Of a stretch of 64,000 bases of DNA, positions 45,726 through 55,984 are shown in pieces. Source of the DNA: Thermobispora bispora DSM 43833 (GTDB taxonomy: Bacteria > Actinomycetota > Actinomycetes > Streptosporangiales > Streptosporangiaceae); contig NC_014165.1 in NCBI RefSeq assembly GCF_000092645.1, positions 310,001 through 374,000 on the forward strand, read 5' to 3'. The first letter of the stretch is position 1. The number at the start of each line of letters is the position of its first letter. The notes under the pieces were generated by a model. It was not told the DNA's origin. It saw only the letters and a list, made by a program, of their open reading frames with translations, and did no database searches. The position numbers and the translations under genes were made by a program.

Positions 45726-47290
45726 GCCGCCCGCTTCCACTCGTGGATGTTGCGGAAGAGCCCGCCGGTGGCGTGCTCGTGCGCCTCCACGCTCGGCTCG
45801 ATGCCGGTCCACTCCCCGCGGATCACGTAGACGTGCTGGAGGTAGACGAGGTACGTCCACGCCTCCTGGTCGCGGATCCGCCGCTGGAACTCGCCGTAGA
45901 TCCGCTTGCGCTCACCCTCGTCCGCCGTGGCCCGCCCCTTCTCCAGCAGCTCGTCCACCCGCGGGTCGCTGAAGTGGCCGGGGTTGAAGAAGCCCTGCCC
46001 GGAGAAGGAGGAGTGGAACAGCTCGTAGTTGACGTAGTCGGGGTCGTACGGGCTGCCGTAGCCCATGATCAGCGCGTCCTTCGCCATGCGGGGCTCGATG
46101 GCGTCCCAGTCGAGGCCGGCCACCTGCACGTCGATGCCGATGCGCTTGGCGTCCGAGGCGACGGCGAGGGCGAGCTCCTTGCGCAGGGAGTCGTTCGCCG
46201 GGTACATGAGCGTGAACCGGGCGGGGGTGCCGTCCTTGACCCGGATGCCGTCCGGGCCGGGCTTCCAGCCCGCCTCCTCCAGGATGCGCACGGCCCGCTC
46301 CCGGTCGGCGGTCGGGGAGCCGGTGACGGCGGGGTCGTGCCACTTGGTGCCAGGGGCGATCGGCCCGAACGCGGGGTCACCCGCGCCGGCGAGGATGGTG
46401 GTCACCATCGCCGCGCGGTCCACCGCCGCGCTGATCGCCTTGCGGATCGCCGGATCGCCGGTGACCGGCTGCTTCATCGGGAACATCACGGCCCGGTAGT
46501 CCGCGCTCGGCACCCGGTGGACGGTGATCCCGTCCTGGCCGTCGAAGCGGGCGGCCGCCTTGGGCGGGAGCTCGGTCGCGTCGAGCTCGCCCGCGGCCAT
46601 GCGGGTGGCCCGGGCGTTGTCGTCGGGCACGAAGGCGAGCACGAGCCGCTTGATCGACGGGGCGCCGCCCCAGTAGTCCTCGTTCGCCTCCAGCACGATC
46701 TTGTCGCCGGGCGTCCAGGAGACGAACCGGTACGGCCCGGTGCCGACCGGTTTGGTGTTGAACGGTGCCTTGTCCAGGTCCTGCCCCTCCAGCAGGCGCT
46801 TGGGCACGATGCCGAGCGTGGCGCGCTGGAGGATCGGCGCGTAGGGGTGCTTGAGGTGGAAGATCACGGTCTGCGGGTCCGGCGCCTCCACCCTCTCGAT
46901 CGCGGCGTAGTCGCCGCGGATGGTGGAGTTGTTCGCCGGGTCCAGCACGGCGTTGTAGGTGAAGGCGACGTCCTCGCTGGTGAGCGGCGTGCCGTCGTGG
47001 AAGGTCACGCCCTCGCGCAGGCGGAAGGTCACGGTCGTGCCGTCCACCTCGGGGATCTCCCGGGCGAGCGCGGGCCGCAGGGTGAGATCCGCGGCCCGGG
47101 TGACCAGCCCGTCGAACAGCAGTGACCCGCCGTCGGGCGCGTACCCGAGCACGGGGTTGAGCGTGTCGAACTCCGATCGGAGCCCGAGGACGAACGTGTC
47201 GCGGTCGCCGTCCGCCGGGGCGCCGGCCGGGGCCGAGCAGGCCGCCAGCATTCCGACCAAAGTCGCAATCAGGACAAAGATGCGCTTCAC
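45722..47290 (-). CDS. Family 5 solute-binding lipoprotein of the ABC importer
   Basis: A 522-residue extracellular binding protein. The lipoprotein signal ends LAACS (Cys18). Family landmarks include LALAREIPEVDGTTVTF-like text (here RPALAREIPEVDGTTVTFRL), VTFHDGTPLTSEDVAFTYN and KPVGTGPYRFVSW. It captures a peptide, nickel chelate or opine-like ligand; which one cannot be read. It is first in a five-gene operon (binding protein, two permeases, two ATPases). The start is GTG 47290, probably leaderless, since TACCGT on this strand ends 8 nt upstream. Confidence 0.92.
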   Translation of the reverse strand: MKRIFVLIATLVGMLAACSAPAGAPADGDRDTFVLGLRSEFDTLNPVLGYAPDGGSLLFDGLVTRAADLTLRPALAREIPEVDGTTVTFRLREGVTFHDGTPLTSEDVAFTYNAVLDPANNSTIRGDYAAIERVEAPDPQTVIFHLKHPYAPILQRATLGIVPKRLLEGQDLDKAPFNTKPVGTGPYRFVSWTPGDKIVLEANEDYWGGAPSIKRLVLAFVPDDNARATRMAAGELDATELPPKAAARFDGQDGITVHRVPSADYRAVMFPMKQPVTGDPAIRKAISAAVDRAAMVTTILAGAGDPAFGPIAPGTKWHDPAVTGSPTADRERAVRILEEAGWKPGPDGIRVKDGTPARFTLMYPANDSLRKELALAVASDAKRIGIDVQVAGLDWDAIEPRMAKDALIMGYGSPYDPDYVNYELFHSSFSGQGFFNPGHFSDPRVDELLEKGRATADEGERKRIYGEFQRRIRDQEAWTYLVYLQHVYVIRGEWTGIEPSVEAHEHATGGLFRNIHEWKRAA

Positions 47291-47297
47291 ACGGCCG

Positions 47298-47338
47298 ACG
47301 GTAAATGAAGATCTGTATTAGTTGCAAGCTCTTTGCAA
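47298..47338 (-). promoter_or_regulatory. ABC operon promoter overlapping TTGCAA-N5-TTGCAA
   Basis: TTGCAA occurs at 47322-47327 and 47333-47338 around GCTCT, giving a 17-bp near-palindrome. On the minus strand the first copy is a good -35, followed after 18 bp by TACCGT (47303-47298). A regulator binding the repeat would block the -35. The divergent GntR gene is the obvious candidate. Confidence 0.5.
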
Positions 47339-47489
47339 TAACACTCCTGCGGCGAAACATCGCCGCCCGCCCGGAACACGGCCGGCCGGGCCGCGACCGG
47401 GCGGTGCCGCCGGCCGGCGACCGCAGGGGCACCGCGGAAGCCGTCCGGCGCGGAGCGCACCACGGCCCGGCGTGTCTAAGCTCGGCGAG

Positions 47490-48104
47490 GTGACGATGTT
47501 CAAGCCGGTCTCCACGGTCGAGGCGCTCGCCGCCGCCCTGCGCGAACGGGTGCTCTCCGGGGACATCAGCCCGGGAACGCCGCTCACGGAGCAGGAACTG
47601 TCCACCCGGTACGGCGTGGCCCGCCCCACGGTGCGGGAGGCGCTCGCCGTGCTCGTCCACGAGGGCCTGCTCCGGCGGGAGCGCAACCGCAGCGCGTACG
47701 TCCCCGAGATCACGCCGGAGGACTTCGCCGACCTGATGTACGTCCGCCTGCCGCTCGAGGAGCTGATGGCGCGGGCCCTGGTGGGGCGGCGGGTGGCGGA
47801 GGCCGAGGCGGCGCTCGACCGGATGGACGCGCTGCGGCCGGACGCGCCGTGGGCGGCCGTGGTCGCCGAGCACATGGCCCTGCACCAGGCCCTGATCGAT
47901 GCGGTCGGCAGCCCACGGCTGGCCCGGCTGTACGGCTCGCTCGCCGCCGAGACCCGGCTCGCGCTCGTCCGGCTCCGCCACGCCTACCCGGACCGGCGTG
48001 AGCTCGTTGCCGAGCACCGCGCACTGCTGCAGGTCATCGCGGACGGGCCGGAGGAGGCCGCGTTACGGGCGGTCCGGGACCACCTCACATGGCGGGAATC
48101 CTGA
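47490..48104 (+). CDS. GntR-family (FCD) transcriptional regulator
   Basis: A 204-residue regulator divergent from the ABC importer. The N-terminal winged helix (about residues 8-72) contains GTPLTEQELSTRYGVARPTV and REALAVLVHEGLLRR. A helical FCD-type ligand domain fills the rest, with the last metal-binding His probably in VRDHLTW. TAAGCT at 47477-47482 ends 8 nt before GTG 47490, supporting this start; ATG 47496 and GTG 47472 are alternatives. It probably represses the importer in the absence of its ligand. Confidence 0.88.
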   Translation: MTMFKPVSTVEALAAALRERVLSGDISPGTPLTEQELSTRYGVARPTVREALAVLVHEGLLRRERNRSAYVPEITPEDFADLMYVRLPLEELMARALVGRRVAEAEAALDRMDALRPDAPWAAVVAEHMALHQALIDAVGSPRLARLYGSLAAETRLALVRLRHAYPDRRELVAEHRALLQVIADGPEEAALRAVRDHLTWRES

Positions 48105-48148
48105 ACGCTTCTTGCACCAGGTGGCCGGAACTCGACAGAATCGCGCCC

Positions 48149-48517
48149 ATGCACGGCGACCCAGTGCCGGACACTTACGTGTACGTCACCGAGGAGGGCG
48201 TTGCCCGGCATTACGCCGATGGCAGCGTCGAGGCCCTCGCGTGGGACGACGTCGTCGAGGTCAGGGTCGGCCCTTCCCGCTCATCCGGTGACGAGGGTGA
48301 CGTCGTCATCGTGTTACTCGACCGCGCCGGGGAGGAGTGCGTGGTCCCGCAGTCCGCGGTGGACGCGAGCTTCGTGGCGCGGCTGCGCTACCTGCCCGAC
48401 TTCGACATGGAGCGGCTGAGCAAGGCCGTCGAGCGCGCCGGGAACGGGTACGACGGCTACCAGGTGGTCTGGCGCAGCCCGCATCCGCCGTCGATGGTGG
48501 ACCTGGATTACGACTGA
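48149..48517 (+). CDS. Hypothetical protein, 122 residues
   Basis: Not recognised. The protein is soluble and acidic, with a predicted beta-rich first half (YVYVTEEGVARHYADGSVEAL, then WDDVVEVRVGP and VVIVLLDRAG) that looks like a small PH-like or barrel domain. A helix and the ending SMVDLDYD follow. ATG 48149 is the likely start; the frame is open to 48089 upstream. It sits after the GntR gene on the same strand, but no functional link is visible. Confidence 0.6.
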   Translation: MHGDPVPDTYVYVTEEGVARHYADGSVEALAWDDVVEVRVGPSRSSGDEGDVVIVLLDRAGEECVVPQSAVDASFVARLRYLPDFDMERLSKAVERAGNGYDGYQVVWRSPHPPSMVDLDYD

Positions 48518-48868
48518 CCGCGGGAACAGGCGCGTGCCCAGGCCGTGATCGATTCTCCCGCGCGGACAGGCGCATCAGGTCATCGGCCCTGGTGACAGGC
48601 GCGCGTCAGGGTAGGACTTCCGCCTCGCCGCCGGGTGGGCGGAGCCGTCAATTGCCCGATCCGTCGCCGATATCCGGGCGAGCGTCGGCGGCCGGCATCG
48701 GGGCGGATCGCCCTCGCGTCCCTCGATGCCCTCAGGCGCCCCATCCGTCGCAGATATCCGGGTGAGCGCCCGGCGGCCGGCGTCAGGGAACCCGCTCCGG
48801 CATCCGACGCCCGGGGTGCCCCTGGATGCGCCCGGAGGGACCGCCGGGCGGACCCTCCGGGCGGAGGC
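48518..48868. other. Spacer with an 84-bp-period direct repeat
   Basis: No credible gene. A unit of about 45 bp, beginning ATCCGTCGC and containing GATATCCGGG, occurs at 48659 and again at 48743 with several differences. The korB terminator hairpin lies at the right end. Confidence 0.6.
48830..48862 (-). terminator. Perfect 10-bp hairpin after korB
   Basis: GCCCGGAGGG (48830-48839) and CCCTCCGGGC (48853-48862) pair without mismatch around a 13-nt loop, 6 nt beyond the korB stop on the minus strand. Confidence 0.7.
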
Positions 48869-49919
<1,051 letters not shown>

Positions 49920-49930
<11 letters not shown>

Positions 49931-51764
49931 CGATCACGTCCTGGATCACACCGGCCAGCTCCTCGGCCTTGAACGGAAGCCCGCGCACCCGGTTGTAACC
50001 GATCACATCGACCAGGTAGCGGGCGCGCAGCACCATGGCGAGCTGCCCGAGGTTGATCTCCGGCAGCAGCACCTTCTCATACGACCGCAGCACCTGCCCG
50101 GTGTTGGCGGGCAGGGGGTTGAGGTGCCGCAGGTGCGCCTGGGCGACCTTCCGTCCGGTGGCGCGGACCCGGCGGACCGCCGCCGAGATCGCCCCGTACG
50201 TGGACCCCCACCCGAGCACCAGCACCTTGGCCGACCCGTCGGGGTCGTCCACCTGCAGATCCGGGACCTTGATGCCGTCGATCTTGGCGCGGCGCAGGCG
50301 CACCATCGCGTCGTGGTTGTCCGGGTCGTAGGAGATCTCCCCCGTGCGGTCGGACTTCTCCAGCCCGCCGACCCGGTGCTCCAGCCCCGGGGTGCCGGGG
50401 ATCGCCCACGGCCGGGCCAGCGTCTCCGGATCCCGGGCGAAGGGGAGGAACCGCCCGCCGTCCCCGTTGGGCTCGGTGGCGAACGGCACCGAGATGTCCG
50501 GCAGCTCCTCGCGGGTGGGGATCCGCCACGGCTCGGACCCGTTGGCCAGGTAGGCGTCGGAGAGCAGCATCACCGGGGTGCGGTACGCCAGGGCGATCCG
50601 GGCCGCCTCGATCGCCATGGCGAAGCACTCCGACGGGGTCGCGGGAGCAACCACCGGCACCGGGGACTCCCCGTTCCGCCCGTAGAGCGCCATGAGCAGG
50701 TCGGTCTGCTCGGTCTTGGTCGGCATCCCCGTGGACGGGCCCGCCCGCTGCACGTCCACGATCACCAGCGGCAGCTCCACCGCCACGGCGAGCCCGATGG
50801 TCTCCGACTTCAGCACCATGCCGGGGCCGGAGGTGGTGGTCACCCCCAGCGCACCGCCGAACGAGGCGCCCAGGGCGGCACCCACGCCGGCGATCTCGTC
50901 CTCGGCCTGGAAGGTGCGCACCCGGAAGTTCTTGTGCCGGGACAGCTCGTGCAGGATGTCGGAGGCCGGGGTGATCGGGTACGACCCCAGGAACAGCGGC
51001 AGCCCCGAGAGCTCCGAGGCGGCGATCAGCCCCCAGGCGAGCGCCTGGTTCCCGGAGATGTTCCGGTACACCCCAGGGGCGAGCTTGGCCGGCTTGACCT
51101 CGTAGGAGACCGAGAACGACTCGGTGGTCTCCCCGTAGTTCCACCCCGCGTTGAACGCCGCGATGTTCGCCTTGGCGATCTCCGGCCGGTTGGCGAACTT
51201 CTGCTCCAGGAAGCGGATCGTCCCCTCGGTCGGCCGGTTGTACAGCCACGACAGCAGGCCGAGGGCGAACATGTTCTTGGCCCGCTCCGCGTCCTTCTTC
51301 GAGATGTCGAAGCCCTCGAGCGCCCGCAGGGTCAGCGACGTCAAGGGCACCTTGTGCACCCGCCAGGAGCTCAGCGAGTCGTCCTCCAGCGGGTTGGCGG
51401 TGTAGCCGACCTTCTGCAGGTTCCGCGGGGTGAACTCGTCGGTGTTGACGATGATCTCCGCCCCCGGCGGCAGATCGGCCAGGTTCGCCTTCAACGCCGC
51501 CGGGTTCATCGCCACCAGCACGTTCGGCGCGTCCCCGGGGGTGAGGATGTCGTGGTCGGCGAAGTGGAGCTGGAAACTGGAGACCCCGGGCAGCGTCCCG
51601 GCCGGCGCCCTGATCTCCGCGGGGAAGTTCGGCAGCGTCGAAAGATCGTTCCCGAACCGGGCGGTCTCCGAGGTGAAGCGGTCACCCGTCAGCTGCATGC
51701 CATCGCCGGAATCCCCGGCGAAACGGATGATCACGCGATCGAGTTGCTGCACCCGCTTGGCCAC
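49920..51764 (-). CDS. korA: 2-oxoacid:ferredoxin oxidoreductase alpha subunit (gamma-alpha fusion)
   Basis: A 614-residue partner of KorB. The N-terminal gamma-like domain begins IRFAGDSGDGMQLTGDRF. The alpha part follows from about residue 205, with GNQALAWGLIAASELSGLPL, SYPITPASDILHEL and RTFQAEDEIAGVGAALG. No ferredoxin domain is fused, so a free ferredoxin must carry the electrons. GTG 51764 has GGGAGG upstream. It is divergent from the second nuo set, which could accept those electrons; that link is inference from position. Confidence 0.93.
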
Positions 51765-52149
51765 AGCTGCTCAAACCTCCCCGACGCGCCCGGGCCTCTC
51801 GGCGTGCGAAATGCTTCGTATGCTCATGCTAAGTCCACGGGGCATGTGTTTAGACGGGCGAAATAGTTACCTGGGCGAGATCTGATCTACGCCTCTCCGG
51901 CGCGGTGCGGCCGGTCCGGCCGGCCGTACGGGAACGGCACCGGCGACCGGCTCAGGCTCGTGACCGGTGCGGGCGACACAGCGCCGTCGCGACCCGGCAA
52001 AGGTCGACGTGCAAGCGGGCGGCGAGCATCTTGCGGATCACGAGCGTCAACTATATGCGGCGGGCGTCCCGTGGCCACGGCCGGGCCCTCGGCGCGCCCC
52101 GGTTCCCCGGGCTATGCTCGGGTGACCGGCCCACGGGCAGGAGGATGAA
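51765..52149. other. Divergent spacer between korA and the second nuo set
   Basis: No gene. TATGCT at 52113-52118 fits a TANNNT -10 for the nuo side, with AGGAGG at 52139-52144 as ribosome site before ATG 52150. The left third is AT-richer (TTTAGACGGGCGAAATAGT near 51850) and should hold the korA promoter. No Rex-like palindrome was seen here. Confidence 0.5.
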
Positions 52150-52521
52150 ATGAACGGGTACTTCGGCTCGTACGCGGTGGTGCTCGTCCTCCTCGGCATC
52201 GGGGTGGCGATCGTCGCGGGGGCGATGACCGTCAACCGCCTGCTCCGCCCCAGCAGGCCGACCCCGGAGAAGCTCACCACCTACGAGTGCGGCGTCGACC
52301 CGGTCGGCGAGGGCTGGGCCCAGTCGCAGATCCGGTACTACGTCTACGCGTATCTCTATGTGGTGTTCGCGGTCGACGCGGTGTTCCTCTTCCCCTGGGC
52401 GACGGTGTTCTCCGCCCCCGGGTACGGCCTGACCACGCTGGTGGAGATGTTCGTCTTCCTGGGGTTCATCGCCCTCGGCATCCTCTACGCCTGGCGGAAG
52501 CGGGTTCTCACCTGGACGTGA
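52150..52521 (+). CDS. nuoA: NADH-quinone oxidoreductase subunit A, second set
   Basis: A 123-residue three-helix membrane subunit, paralogous to the protein at 14930. The conserved loop is LTTYECGVDPVGEG, and the later helix carries YLYVVFAVDAVFLFPW. AGGAGG lies 5 nt before ATG 52150. First gene of a partial complex I operon (A, B, C, H, then I-N after an inverted gene). Confidence 0.94.
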   Translation: MNGYFGSYAVVLVLLGIGVAIVAGAMTVNRLLRPSRPTPEKLTTYECGVDPVGEGWAQSQIRYYVYAYLYVVFAVDAVFLFPWATVFSAPGYGLTTLVEMFVFLGFIALGILYAWRKRVLTWT

Positions 52522-52563
52522 CCCGGTCCGCCCGGGCCCGGCCAGGGACGATGAGGGAGGAGA

Positions 52564-53085
52564 ATGGACCGTATGGCGGTGAGGGACCTCCCGACGATCG
52601 GGCCGGCGGCCAGGCTGGCACCCAGGCCGATGAAGTTCGTCCTGAACTGGGGCAGGCGGTACTCGCTCTGGGTGTTCAACTTCGGGCTGGCCTGCTGCGC
52701 GATCGAGTTCATCGCGACCTCGATGAGCCGCCATGACTTCATCCGATTCGGGGTGATCCCGTTCGCCAACGGGCCACGGCAGGCCGACCTCATGATCGTC
52801 TCGGGCACGGTGACCGACAAGATGGCCCCGGCCGTGAAACGGCTCTACGAGCAGATGCCCGACCCCAAGTACGTCATCTCGTTCGGCGCCTGCTCGAACT
52901 GCGGCGGGCCGTACTGGGACTCCTACTCCGTGACCAAGGGGGTCGACCAGATCATCCCGGTCGACGTGTACGTGCCCGGCTGCCCGCCCCGGCCCGAGGC
53001 GCTGCTCCACGGCATCCTCAAGCTCCAGGAGAAGATCGCGGGCGAGTCGCTCGCCGACCGGTACGGCCCGGGTGAGGACGCATGA
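52564..53085 (+). CDS. nuoB: NADH-quinone oxidoreductase subunit B, second set
   Basis: A 173-residue N2-cluster subunit. All four cluster cysteines are present, in [19 protein letters not shown] and [10 protein letters not shown], so it should be able to bind the cluster and take part in electron transfer. GGGAGG lies 3 nt before ATG 52564; ATG 52573 is an alternative with more usual spacing. It overlaps nuoC by ATGA. Retention of the cluster argues that this set is not merely a proton channel. Confidence 0.94.
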   Translation: MDRMAVRDLPTIGPAARLAPRPMKFVLNWGRRYSLWVFNFGLACCAIEFIATSMSRHDFIRFGVIPFANGPRQADLMIVSGTVTDKMAPAVKRLYEQMPDPKYVISFGACSNCGGPYWDSYSVTKGVDQIIPVDVYVPGCPPRPEALLHGILKLQEKIAGESLADRYGPGEDA

Positions 53086-53726
53086 CCGCGGACATCGGCG
53101 CGGCCATCCGGGAGCGGTTCGGCTCCCGGGCCGAGATCTCCGACGCGTTCGGCCAGGTCGTGGCCGACGTCGCCCCCGAGGACTGGGTCGAGGCGCTGGC
53201 CTTCGCCCGCTCATGCGGGTTCGAGTTCTTCGACTGGCTGACCGGGGTGGACGACCCGCCCGAGGCGATCCAGGTCGTCGCGCACGTGGTCAACCTCACC
53301 GGGGTGCGCCACCTGCTGGTGCGGACCCGGGTGCCGCGCGACGACCCGCGCCTGCCGAGCGTCACCGGTGTCTTCCGCGGCGCGGACTGGCACGAGCGGG
53401 AGACGTATGAGATGTTCGGGGTGGTCTTCGAGGGCCACCCGGACCTGCGCCCGCTGCTGCTGCCGGACGGGTTCGAGGGTCACCCGCTCCGCAAGGACTT
53501 CGTGCTCGCCGCGCGGGTGGCGAAGGCGTGGCCCGGGGCGAAGGAGCCGGGCGAGTCCGGTCACGAGCCGCCGAGCCGCCGCCGGATGCTGCCCCCCGGC
53601 GTGCCGGCGGACTGGGCGAAGCCCGCGCCCGAGCCCCGCGAGCCGGCTGCCGAGCGCCCTGGCGGGCCGGCGGCCGGGCGGTCCGGGGCCGGCGACCCGG
53701 GAGCGCAGGGGGAGGGCGATGGCTGA
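53082..53726 (+). CDS. nuoC: NADH-quinone oxidoreductase subunit C, second set
   Basis: A 214-residue 30-kDa-type subunit. The signature [18 protein letters not shown] and the closing [10 protein letters not shown] are intact. A Pro/Gly/Ala-rich tail of about 55 residues follows. It normally docks on NuoD, yet no nuoD follows; the next gene, nuoH, overlaps its stop by 8 nt. No open frame resembling nuoD exists on either strand nearby. Confidence 0.92.
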   Translation: MTADIGAAIRERFGSRAEISDAFGQVVADVAPEDWVEALAFARSCGFEFFDWLTGVDDPPEAIQVVAHVVNLTGVRHLLVRTRVPRDDPRLPSVTGVFRGADWHERETYEMFGVVFEGHPDLRPLLLPDGFEGHPLRKDFVLAARVAKAWPGAKEPGESGHEPPSRRRMLPPGVPADWAKPAPEPREPAAERPGGPAAGRSGAGDPGAQGEGDG

Positions 53727-54672
53727 TCTGCTCGACATCGCGGTACGGCTCGCCGTCATCGTCGCGGCCTTCCTGCTGCTACCGCTGGTCGTCGGGCAGA
53801 TGGAGCACAAGGCCATGGCCCACATGCAGTCCCGCCTCGGGCCGATGTACGCGGGCGGGTTCCACGGGTGGGCGCAGCTCATCGCGGACGGGATCAAGTT
53901 CATCCAGAAGGAGGACGTCATCCCGGCCGCGGCCGACCGCCGGGTGTTCGCCCTCGCCCCGGCGGTGACGCTCGTGCCGTACCTGGTGGTGATGGTGGTG
54001 ATCCCGATCGGCCCGGGGCTGATCGGGGTGGACCTCGACGCCGGCCTGTTCTTCGTGCTCGCGGTGATGGGCGTCGGCGTGCTCGGGTCGATCATGGCCG
54101 GGTGGGCGTCGGGGAACAAGTTCAGCCTGCTCGGCGGCATCCGGTCGGCGGCCCAGCTCATGTCCTACGAGCTGCCCCTGGTGCTCGCCGCCTCCAGCGT
54201 GGCCATGGCGGCCGGCACCCTGTCGCTCCCCGGGATCGTCGAGCGGTGGGAGTGGTGGTGGCTGCCCTGGCAGGCGATCGGCGCGGTGGTGTTCTTCATC
54301 GCCGGGCTCGCCGAGCTGCGCCGCCCGCCGTTCGACATGCCGATCGCCGAGTCCGAGCTCGTCATGGGCCCGATGACCGAGTACACCGGGCTGCGGTTCG
54401 CGCTGTTCATGCTGGCGGAGTACGCCGGGATCGTGGTGCTCTCCGCGCTCACCACCGTGCTCTTCCTCGGCGGCTGGCACGGCCCGCTGCTGCCCGGCCC
54501 GGTGTGGACCCTGATCAAGGTGTTCGCCCTCGCCTTCGTGGTGATCTGGGTGCGGGTGAGCTTCCCCCGGCTCCGGGAGGACCAGCTCCAGCGGTTCGCC
54601 TGGACCTGCCTGGTGCCGCTCGCCCTCCTGCAGCTCGCGCTCACCGGCGTGGTGAAGATCGCGCTCGGCTGA
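53719..54672 (+). CDS. nuoH: NADH-quinone oxidoreductase subunit H, second set
   Basis: A 317-residue membrane subunit, shorter than the paralogue at 22220 because the C-terminal tail is missing. Landmarks MEHKAMAHMQSRLGPM, IRSAAQLMSYELPLVL and RRPPFDMPIAESELVMG correspond to the conserved loops, although the ERK-type opening is MEHK. ATG 53719 overlaps the nuoC stop; an upstream open frame in phase is a shadow. The transcript either ends after it or runs past the inverted gene that follows. Confidence 0.92.
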   Translation: MADLLDIAVRLAVIVAAFLLLPLVVGQMEHKAMAHMQSRLGPMYAGGFHGWAQLIADGIKFIQKEDVIPAAADRRVFALAPAVTLVPYLVVMVVIPIGPGLIGVDLDAGLFFVLAVMGVGVLGSIMAGWASGNKFSLLGGIRSAAQLMSYELPLVLAASSVAMAAGTLSLPGIVERWEWWWLPWQAIGAVVFFIAGLAELRRPPFDMPIAESELVMGPMTEYTGLRFALFMLAEYAGIVVLSALTTVLFLGGWHGPLLPGPVWTLIKVFALAFVVIWVRVSFPRLREDQLQRFAWTCLVPLALLQLALTGVVKIALG

Positions 54673-54952
54673 GCCGTACCACCGCCTCCGGTGCCCTGTC
54701 CTCGGCGGCAGGCCCTCGGGGGCGCGGGGCCGCCGTGCTCGCCATGCCGTGGCCCGCGCCGTGCGCTTGCGTGACCCACGCCCCCGGCCCGCCCCGTGCG
54801 CTTGCGCGACCCATGGCCCGGGTTCGCGCCACGGCGGTCGCGCCCCACGGCGGAACCCCCATGCCTCCTCGGCCGGCGCCGTACGCCCCGCGAGACCTCG
54901 CGGAGCGCCCGCGGGCACACCCGGCCGCGGCCCGGCCGCCCGGTGGGATGCG
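54673..54952. other. GC-rich spacer after nuoH of the second set
   Basis: No credible gene. Two degenerate units near 54750-54815 share CCGTGCGCTTGCGTGACCCA-like sequence (second copy CCGTGCGCTTGCGCGACCCA), about 46 bp apart. Confidence 0.5.
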
Positions 54953-54983
54953 CCGGCCGCCGGCCCGCCCGGCCGGCGGCCGG
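54953..54983 (-). terminator. Perfect 13-bp hairpin after the helix-hairpin-helix gene
   Basis: CCGGCCGCCGGCC (54953-54965) and GGCCGGCGGCCGG (54971-54983) pair fully around a 5-nt loop, 4 nt beyond the stop of the minus-strand gene. It could also halt readthrough from nuoH. Confidence 0.65.
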
Positions 54984-54987
54984 ACCG

Positions 54988-55752
54988 CTAGAGGTACACG
55001 GTGTACTCGGCGAGCTCCGGCACCACGTGGGGGGAGAGGTTCACCGCCACCGCGACGTCCTCGGCGGAGACGAACCGGCCGAGCCGTTCGCGGACCCGGA
55101 CCACCTCCTCGGCGAGGTGCGGGGTCATCCCCGGCAGGGTCGCGATCACCGAGGCCGGAGCGTGGTTGACGTCCACGACGCCGCCGTCGTCGTACTCGCG
55201 CGGCAGGTCCGGCCGGCCGATCCGCAGCTCGCGGGCGAGCGACGGGTCCCGCTCGGCGAGCTCGCGCGCCTTCTCGCGCAGCATGCGGCGGAACATCGCC
55301 TTGGCGACGGCCTCCTCGTTCGCCCGCTCCCCGGTGTTCGGCCGCGGGCCGAACAGCCTCCGCCGGAGCGCGAACGCGTGCACGGTCCCGCCGAGCCAGG
55401 TGGCGAGCCACCCGGTGACCGCGAGCGCGTCCGCCCAGAACGGGATCGCGGGGTAGTGCCCGGCCACCGTGATCCAGATGACCAGGCCGGCGCCGTACCC
55501 GGCGGTGGCGGCGGCCAGGGCGCGGCTCCGCAGCCGCGCCGCGGCGTAGGCCAGCATGAACGGCGTCGCCACCCCGCAGGTGAACAGGGGGATGAGGGTC
55601 CACACGATGCGCAGCACGGTGTCGCGCGCCCGCCGCTGCGGGGGCGCTGCGTACGGCACGGCCGGGTGCGGCCCGGGCGGCCACGGTGGCGGCGGCGGGT
55701 ACGGCTCCCGCCCGTGCGGGTGGTACGAGGGCGGTCCCTGATATCCGTGCAT
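54988..55752 (-). CDS. Membrane protein with C-terminal helix-hairpin-helix domain
   Basis: A 254-residue protein lying inside the second nuo set in opposite orientation. A Pro/Tyr-rich cytoplasmic N-terminus (about 50 residues) is followed by four predicted helices (about 50-145), a charged helical linker and a ComEA-like helix-hairpin-helix at the C-terminus (VVDVNHAPASVIATLPGMT and SAEDVAVAVNLSP). The family is unnamed; the domain can bind DNA or proteins. ATG 55752 is supported by TATCGT on this strand ending 8 nt upstream, with no Shine-Dalgarno sequence. Confidence 0.75.
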   Translation of the reverse strand: MHGYQGPPSYHPHGREPYPPPPPWPPGPHPAVPYAAPPQRRARDTVLRIVWTLIPLFTCGVATPFMLAYAAARLRSRALAAATAGYGAGLVIWITVAGHYPAIPFWADALAVTGWLATWLGGTVHAFALRRRLFGPRPNTGERANEEAVAKAMFRRMLREKARELAERDPSLARELRIGRPDLPREYDDGGVVDVNHAPASVIATLPGMTPHLAEEVVRVRERLGRFVSAEDVAVAVNLSPHVVPELAEYTVYL

Positions 55753-55984
55753 GCCCCTGACGATACGAACCAACGGCGTGGCCTGCCGCGGACGGACCGA
55801 TGGCCCGGCCGCGCCCGGCCGGCCGAGGGCGTGACCGGTGCTGCGGATGAGCACCGATGTGTCCCAGGTGAGCTCCCCGTGAGCCCGTGGGGCAGCGGCA
55901 GGCGTGCCCCGGTCCCCCGCACCGGGCCGGGCGGCGCGACGGCACGCATTCACGTGCCGCGGGTTGTGCGCCATGATGGTACGC

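Noticed and set aside
53726-54988. A hidden or frameshifted nuoD in the second complex I set
   Set aside because: nuoC and nuoH overlap directly, and none of the NuoD landmarks (such as the HPSTHG region or the C-terminal DPVMGGVDR) appears in any frame between 52150 and 57290.
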